From: Flavitalea plasmicola
GTDB taxonomy: Bacteria > Bacteroidota > Bacteroidia > Chitinophagales > Chitinophagaceae
Length of the DNA stretch: 64,000 nucleotides
Assembly (NCBI RefSeq): GCF_030546645.1
Contig: NZ_JAUOTO010000001.1
Span: 806,001 to 870,000 of the forward strand
Reading direction: 5' to 3'
The notes under the pieces: model-generated
The model's database searches: none
What the model was told of the DNA's origin: nothing
The model's input: the letters and a program-made list of their open reading frames with translations, nothing else
Made by a program: the position numbers and the translations under genes
Shown: positions 60,545-64,000 of the stretch, in pieces
Position numbering within the stretch: position 1 is the stretch's first letter
Layout of the letters: every line of letters starts with the position of its first letter

Positions 60545-60934
60545 TCATGAATGCTGCTTCAAAAGCCAGTTTACTTTATACATTTTATGAAAGTCGTCAT
60601 AGCTTGAAAGTTCCTTGTCATCCTTAAAGGTCGCATCCAGCGCATCATGAAAGGGATGGTTAGCTGGAAAGGCCTTTTTCAGATTTGACCTGGTAAGATC
60701 CTGTAAAACGTCGGATGAACTCGTTGTAAAAAAGTATTTAGGCGCATATTTTTCGGCTTCCTTTGGAGAATGGCCGGGATGCTGATATTTATATATAACG
60801 ATTGACTCCTTGGCATTCAGTACCGTGTAATTTTTATCATTCGCCGCTTTAGCTGATGTGATTTTTCCCTTTTGCGCCACTGCTATGGTAGACAGGCTGA
60901 TAAGGAAAACTGCGAGGGAGAGGAACTTTTTCAT
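60545..60934 (-). CDS. Small secreted protein of unknown function
   Basis: 129 residues with a clear signal peptide (MKKFLSLAVFLISLSTIAVAQ). The mature part (AKESIVIYKYQHPGHSPKEAEKYAPKYFFTTSSSDVLQDLTRSNLKKAFP) has no domain I recognise and no cysteine. Convergent with the sialidase-like gene, 16 bases apart. No partner gene on its strand. Confidence 0.7.
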   Translation of the reverse strand: MKKFLSLAVFLISLSTIAVAQKGKITSAKAANDKNYTVLNAKESIVIYKYQHPGHSPKEAEKYAPKYFFTTSSSDVLQDLTRSNLKKAFPANHPFHDALDATFKDDKELSSYDDFHKMYKVNWLLKQHS

Positions 60935-61080
60935 GGTTTAAAATTTAACGGTTGGCAATTACTATAAAACTATGATAAGGAGAGGCAATTCATGATGATG
61001 GCCGTCAAAGACAGACCTGATCTTACTCATGCCTGTATAGGCTGTTTACTCAAATAGCATTGTGTCAATTGAGACAGCCG

Positions 61081-61111
61081 TTGTATCAAAAACGAACACT
61101 TTCGTACTTTG
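61081..61111 (+). promoter_or_regulatory. Promoter-like element for the ABC permease gene
   Basis: TTG (61081-61083), 21 bases, then TACTTTG (61105-61111), similar to the Bacteroidota TTTG/TAnnTTTG pair with a slightly long spacer; the ATG at 61179 is 67 bases further. The remaining intergenic DNA 60935-61080 shows nothing else. Confidence 0.4.
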
Positions 61112-61178
61112 CACCCATCTTATTGTATTGTTGTTCAATTGAATATATGATCGGCATTTTTGTTGAAGCATTTTCGCC

Positions 61179-63581
61179 ATGCTGATGAATCACTTTAAAA
61201 CAGCCTGGCAAAATTTACGGGGCCATAAAACCTATGTCGCCATTAATACCGTTGGCTTGGCCATAGGCATTGCCGCCTGCCTCCTTGTTTTCTTATTGGT
61301 CAAATACGAAACGGGTTTTGATGACTTCCATGCAAACAAAGAACGCATATACAGGGTGGTAGCGGCGACAACAACGCCGGCTGGTATAAATTATTCAAAA
61401 GCAAGCGCCTTTCCCGTCGCACAAGCTTTGCGAATAGACTACCCGCAGCTCGAACACGTCGCCCGGATCTATGTCCGCGACGATAAGGAGGTGGCTTTAC
61501 CAGGTGATGACGCCAGGGCAACGCAAAAGAAATTCAAGGAAAAGGTATTTTATGCCGAGGCTGAATTTTTCGACATCTTTAATTTCCCCTTCCTTGCCGG
61601 CGACGCAAGGACGGCTTTATCAGAACCCAATACGGCGGTGCTAACACAAGAAACAGCAGAGAAATATTTTGGCGACTGGCGGGCGGCCATCGGCCGTTTC
61701 ATTAAATGTGAAGCCATCGGCGTTTGTAAGGTGACAGGCGTCTTAAAAAATGTTCCTGCCAATACTAATTTTCCGCTCAAGGTGGTCATTTCTTTTGAGA
61801 CCGCCAGGCAGGAGGATCTTCCAACGGATTGGGTGGGGCAGGACGGATCTTTAAACACCTTCCTGGTGCTTCCCGAAAATATCGCGGCAACTCAGTTCGA
61901 TAAGGAGCTCAGGGCGTTTGTAAAAAAACATACGCCTGCCGAATATGCGAACCACGGCTATATATTACAGCCGTTGGCCGATATGCATTATGACAGTCGA
62001 TTCGGAACGTATAGTGGCGCCACATTCAGCAAGAAACTGATCACCGCCTTAAGTTTGGTCGGCATTTTTCTTTTGGTGATTGCCTGCATAAACTTTATAA
62101 ATCTCGCTACCGCGCAGGCTGTACAGCGGTCAAAGGAAGTGGGTGTCCGGAAAGTTTTGGGCAGTAGCAAGGGTCAGTTGATCATTCAATTCTTAGACGA
62201 GACATTTCTTATTACCCTTTTTTCCGTCGTGCTGGCCATCTTGTTTGCATCCAGGGCATTGCCGTTGCTCAATAGTCTCTTGCAGACGTCAGTGGAGATA
62301 GATCCCGGTATTTCATTGGCTGCATTCTTGTTCAGTCTGGTTATTGTTGTGACATTTTTATCGGGCTTTTATCCTGCCCTGGTTTTATCAGGATTGAACC
62401 CCGCCATTGTTCTGAAAAGTAAATTAACGAGCCGCACTGCGGGTGGGATCTCCATCAGAAGGGTCTTGGTCGTTTTTCAATTTGCCATCGCACAGGCTTT
62501 GATCCTGGGGACGCTGGTTGTGGTGAGCCAAATGAATTTTTTCGAAAATGCGTCGATGGGTTTCGATAAGGAGGCCATCGTTACGGTGCCGCTTGCGGGC
62601 GACACTTCACACCTTTCTCGGGCCAACGTGTTAAAAAGGCAGCTGCTCCAGCAGCCCGGGATAAAAGATGTAAGCCTGAGCACTTTTACCCCAATTGACA
62701 AAGCCAGTTGGGATGGGGATTTTACCTTTGACAATGCCGCAAAAAAAGCTGACTTCAACGCCGAATTCAAATGGGCAGACGCCGATTACTTTAAAACGTA
62801 TGATATCCAATTCATCACGGGCGCGCCGTATAAGCAGGCCGATTCCGTCACGGGATTTGTGGTAAATGAAATGATGGTGAAAAAATTGGGCTTATCAAAC
62901 CCCGAAGAGATCATCGGCAGGAAACTGACTTTTTGGGACGGAGCGATCAGCGCGCCGGTGGTGGGCGTGGTAAAGGATTTCAACAGCAGAACGCTTGAGG
63001 TGGGAATGAAGCCGGTAGTGCTTGGTTCTTACAGACCGTTATACCGGTTGATCAATATAAAGATCCAGCCGCAGCAGGTGAAGCAGACTTTGGCAGCCAT
63101 AGAAAGGATATGGACCAATACCTACCCTGGTTATACCTATGAATACCAGTTTCTCGACCAAAAGATCGCCGGTCTGTACAGGCAGGAGAGGCGGCTGTCG
63201 CAATTGTATCAAATATTTGCCGGCATCGCGATTTTTATTTCCTGTCTTGGCTTGTATGGCTTTGTTTCGTTTATGGCCGTACAGCGTACCCGGGAAGTCG
63301 GCATTCGGAAGGTCTTGGGAGCATCCGGGATCAATATTGTCTACCTGCTCTCGCGTGAATTTACAGTGCTTATCGGCCTGGCTTTCCTGATCGCAAGTCC
63401 ACTCACCTATTATTTCATGCATCAATGGTTGCAAAAGTTTGCTTACCGGATAGACATCGGAATGGGAATATTCCTATCCACCCTGCTTATTGCTCAAGTC
63501 ATTGCGTGGCTTACTGTCGGCTATCAGGCGATAAAGGCGGCGGTTGCAAACCCCGTAAAGAGTTTGCGGACGGAAGGATGA
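61179..63581 (+). CDS. MacB/FtsX-type ABC transporter permease
   Basis: 800 residues. N-terminal helix (GLAIGIAACLLVFLLVKYETGF), a large periplasmic MacB-PCD domain (about 50-270), an FtsX domain with three helices (about 275-430, FINLATAQAVQRSKEVGVRKVLGSSKGQLI), a second periplasmic part, and a second FtsX domain (about 690-795, FMAVQRTREVGIRKVLGASGINIVYLLSREF). This double-FtsX layout is common in Bacteroidota. No ATPase gene is adjacent, so the partner ATPase is encoded elsewhere. Probably exports peptides, lipids or antimicrobials; substrate unknown. Confidence 0.9.
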   Translation: MLMNHFKTAWQNLRGHKTYVAINTVGLAIGIAACLLVFLLVKYETGFDDFHANKERIYRVVAATTTPAGINYSKASAFPVAQALRIDYPQLEHVARIYVRDDKEVALPGDDARATQKKFKEKVFYAEAEFFDIFNFPFLAGDARTALSEPNTAVLTQETAEKYFGDWRAAIGRFIKCEAIGVCKVTGVLKNVPANTNFPLKVVISFETARQEDLPTDWVGQDGSLNTFLVLPENIAATQFDKELRAFVKKHTPAEYANHGYILQPLADMHYDSRFGTYSGATFSKKLITALSLVGIFLLVIACINFINLATAQAVQRSKEVGVRKVLGSSKGQLIIQFLDETFLITLFSVVLAILFASRALPLLNSLLQTSVEIDPGISLAAFLFSLVIVVTFLSGFYPALVLSGLNPAIVLKSKLTSRTAGGISIRRVLVVFQFAIAQALILGTLVVVSQMNFFENASMGFDKEAIVTVPLAGDTSHLSRANVLKRQLLQQPGIKDVSLSTFTPIDKASWDGDFTFDNAAKKADFNAEFKWADADYFKTYDIQFITGAPYKQADSVTGFVVNEMMVKKLGLSNPEEIIGRKLTFWDGAISAPVVGVVKDFNSRTLEVGMKPVVLGSYRPLYRLINIKIQPQQVKQTLAAIERIWTNTYPGYTYEYQFLDQKIAGLYRQERRLSQLYQIFAGIAIFISCLGLYGFVSFMAVQRTREVGIRKVLGASGINIVYLLSREFTVLIGLAFLIASPLTYYFMHQWLQKFAYRIDIGMGIFLSTLLIAQVIAWLTVGYQAIKAAVANPVKSLRTEG

Positions 63582-63662
63582 CACCTGATAAAAGATTGAA
63601 TCAAAGTGCATCTGTTTGGGCCGAAAAGGAGTTTTATTTACCTTGTAGCTAAACAACATTCC

Positions 63663-64000
63663 ATGTCATATATTGCCTTGCCTGAAGGATTCCCGGGTAT
63701 CCGCAGCCTGTTTATGTACAGTCCGGCTACCGCCAAACCCTTGAACGACCTGGTGCAAACACTTTTGCACGATCCCGCTACTTCTACCCTTACTCCGGGT
63801 GAACGCGAGCTTATCGCCGCTTATACATCCAGCCTCAACGAATGTAAATACTGCGCCAACGCGCATGGGGCTATCGCTAAGTACCAATTGAATGGCGATG
63901 GAGAATTGGTAAAGGGCGTGGTAAAGGACCCCGCTACTGCCGACATTAGCCCTAAGCTCAAGACACTGATGAACATCGCCGCCAAGGTGCAGCAAAGCGG
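63663..64000 (+). CDS. AhpD-like/carboxymuconolactone decarboxylase family protein, 5' part
   Basis: Starts at the ATG at 63663 and runs off the right edge (112 codons plus two bases). MSYIALPEGFPGIRSLF opens a helical domain; the redox motif E60-C61-K-Y-C64-x3-H68 (SLNECKYCANAHG) is the AhpD-type Glu/CxxC/His proton-relay signature of alkylhydroperoxidase-related proteins. It probably reduces peroxides or partners a peroxiredoxin. It lies 81 bases after the permease gene. Confidence 0.88.
   Translation, partial: MSYIALPEGFPGIRSLFMYSPATAKPLNDLVQTLLHDPATSTLTPGERELIAAYTSSLNECKYCANAHGAIAKYQLNGDGELVKGVVKDPATADISPKLKTLMNIAAKVQQS

Noticed and set aside
1..64000. tRNA, rRNA, CRISPR, insertion sequence or prophage signals
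   Set aside because: No cloverleaf-like, repeat-spacer, transposase or phage structural pattern was recognised in either strand; no dedicated search could be run.

Overview
The window looks like chromosomal DNA of a Bacteroidota species, most likely a Chitinophaga-like member of the Chitinophagaceae. This rests on gene content: two ECF-sigma/FecR/SusC/SusD glycan-uptake loci, two proteins with the type B (CHU_C-like) sorting domain of the type IX secretion system, SprB repeats, LytTR and histidine-kinase pairs, AraC regulators, and TAnnTTTG-like -7 promoter motifs. No rRNA, tRNA, CRISPR array, insertion sequence or phage gene was recognised. No gene-free stretch exceeds about 300 bases.

Region 1 (1-3919, minus strand) is a stress-type operon. 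In transcription order it holds an NTF2/lumazine-binding-like secreted protein, an SDR, a receiver-less LytTR regulator, YceI, a tautomerase, a single-cysteine redoxin and the start of ohr, which runs off the left edge. Two CRP-like palindromes lie upstream. Region 2 (4020-12354) holds a ring-cleaving-type VOC dioxygenase, an AraC regulator, and a two-component system made of a TPR histidine kinase and a sigma-54-type response regulator. Twin palindromes sit between that regulator and araC, and an SDR/AraC pair is divergent. Region 3 (12401-18650) holds a GH123-like protein, a LytS/LytR-type pair, an epoxide-hydrolase-like protein, a DUF1223 protein whose 3' end contains an intrinsic terminator, and a DoxX protein.

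Region 4 (18803-23993) holds an unrecognised cytoplasmic-looking HEXXH protein, a type B T9SS cargo protein and a DUF6528-like lipoprotein. Region 5 (24085-36587) is PUL 1: sigma, FecR, SusC, SusD, a six-hairpin-type glycosidase, a GH20 hexosaminidase and a PQQ sugar dehydrogenase. Region 6 (36645-44341) holds a desaturase, a DJ-1/PfpI protein, an EgtD-like methyltransferase and a MOSC/flavin reductase/ferredoxin fusion. It also has a small VOC protein, DUF4199 with a membrane-anchored LuxR regulator, a RibD-C/DHFR-like protein and an orphan ECF sigma.

Region 7 (44570-54431) holds a secreted deacetylase-like protein and PUL 2: sigma, FecR, SusC, SusD and a DUF1735/F5-8C lipoprotein, with no hydrolase inside the locus. 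Region 8 (54474-64000) holds an ArsR/MFS unit with matching operator-like sites, an SprB-repeat T9SS protein, an esterase, a sialidase-like protein with a CxCC motif, a small secreted protein, a MacB-type permease and a truncated AhpD-like gene at the right edge.

The two sigma/FecR/SusC sets, whose SusC proteins carry STN domains, should each switch on their own uptake locus when substrate is sensed at the outer membrane. The candidates most worth following are the HEXXH protein, the MOSC fusion next to the EgtD-like gene, the membrane-tethered LuxR/DUF4199 pair, the twin palindromes, and the GH123-like protein with an altered catalytic pair. All family calls come from reading motifs; no database search was run.
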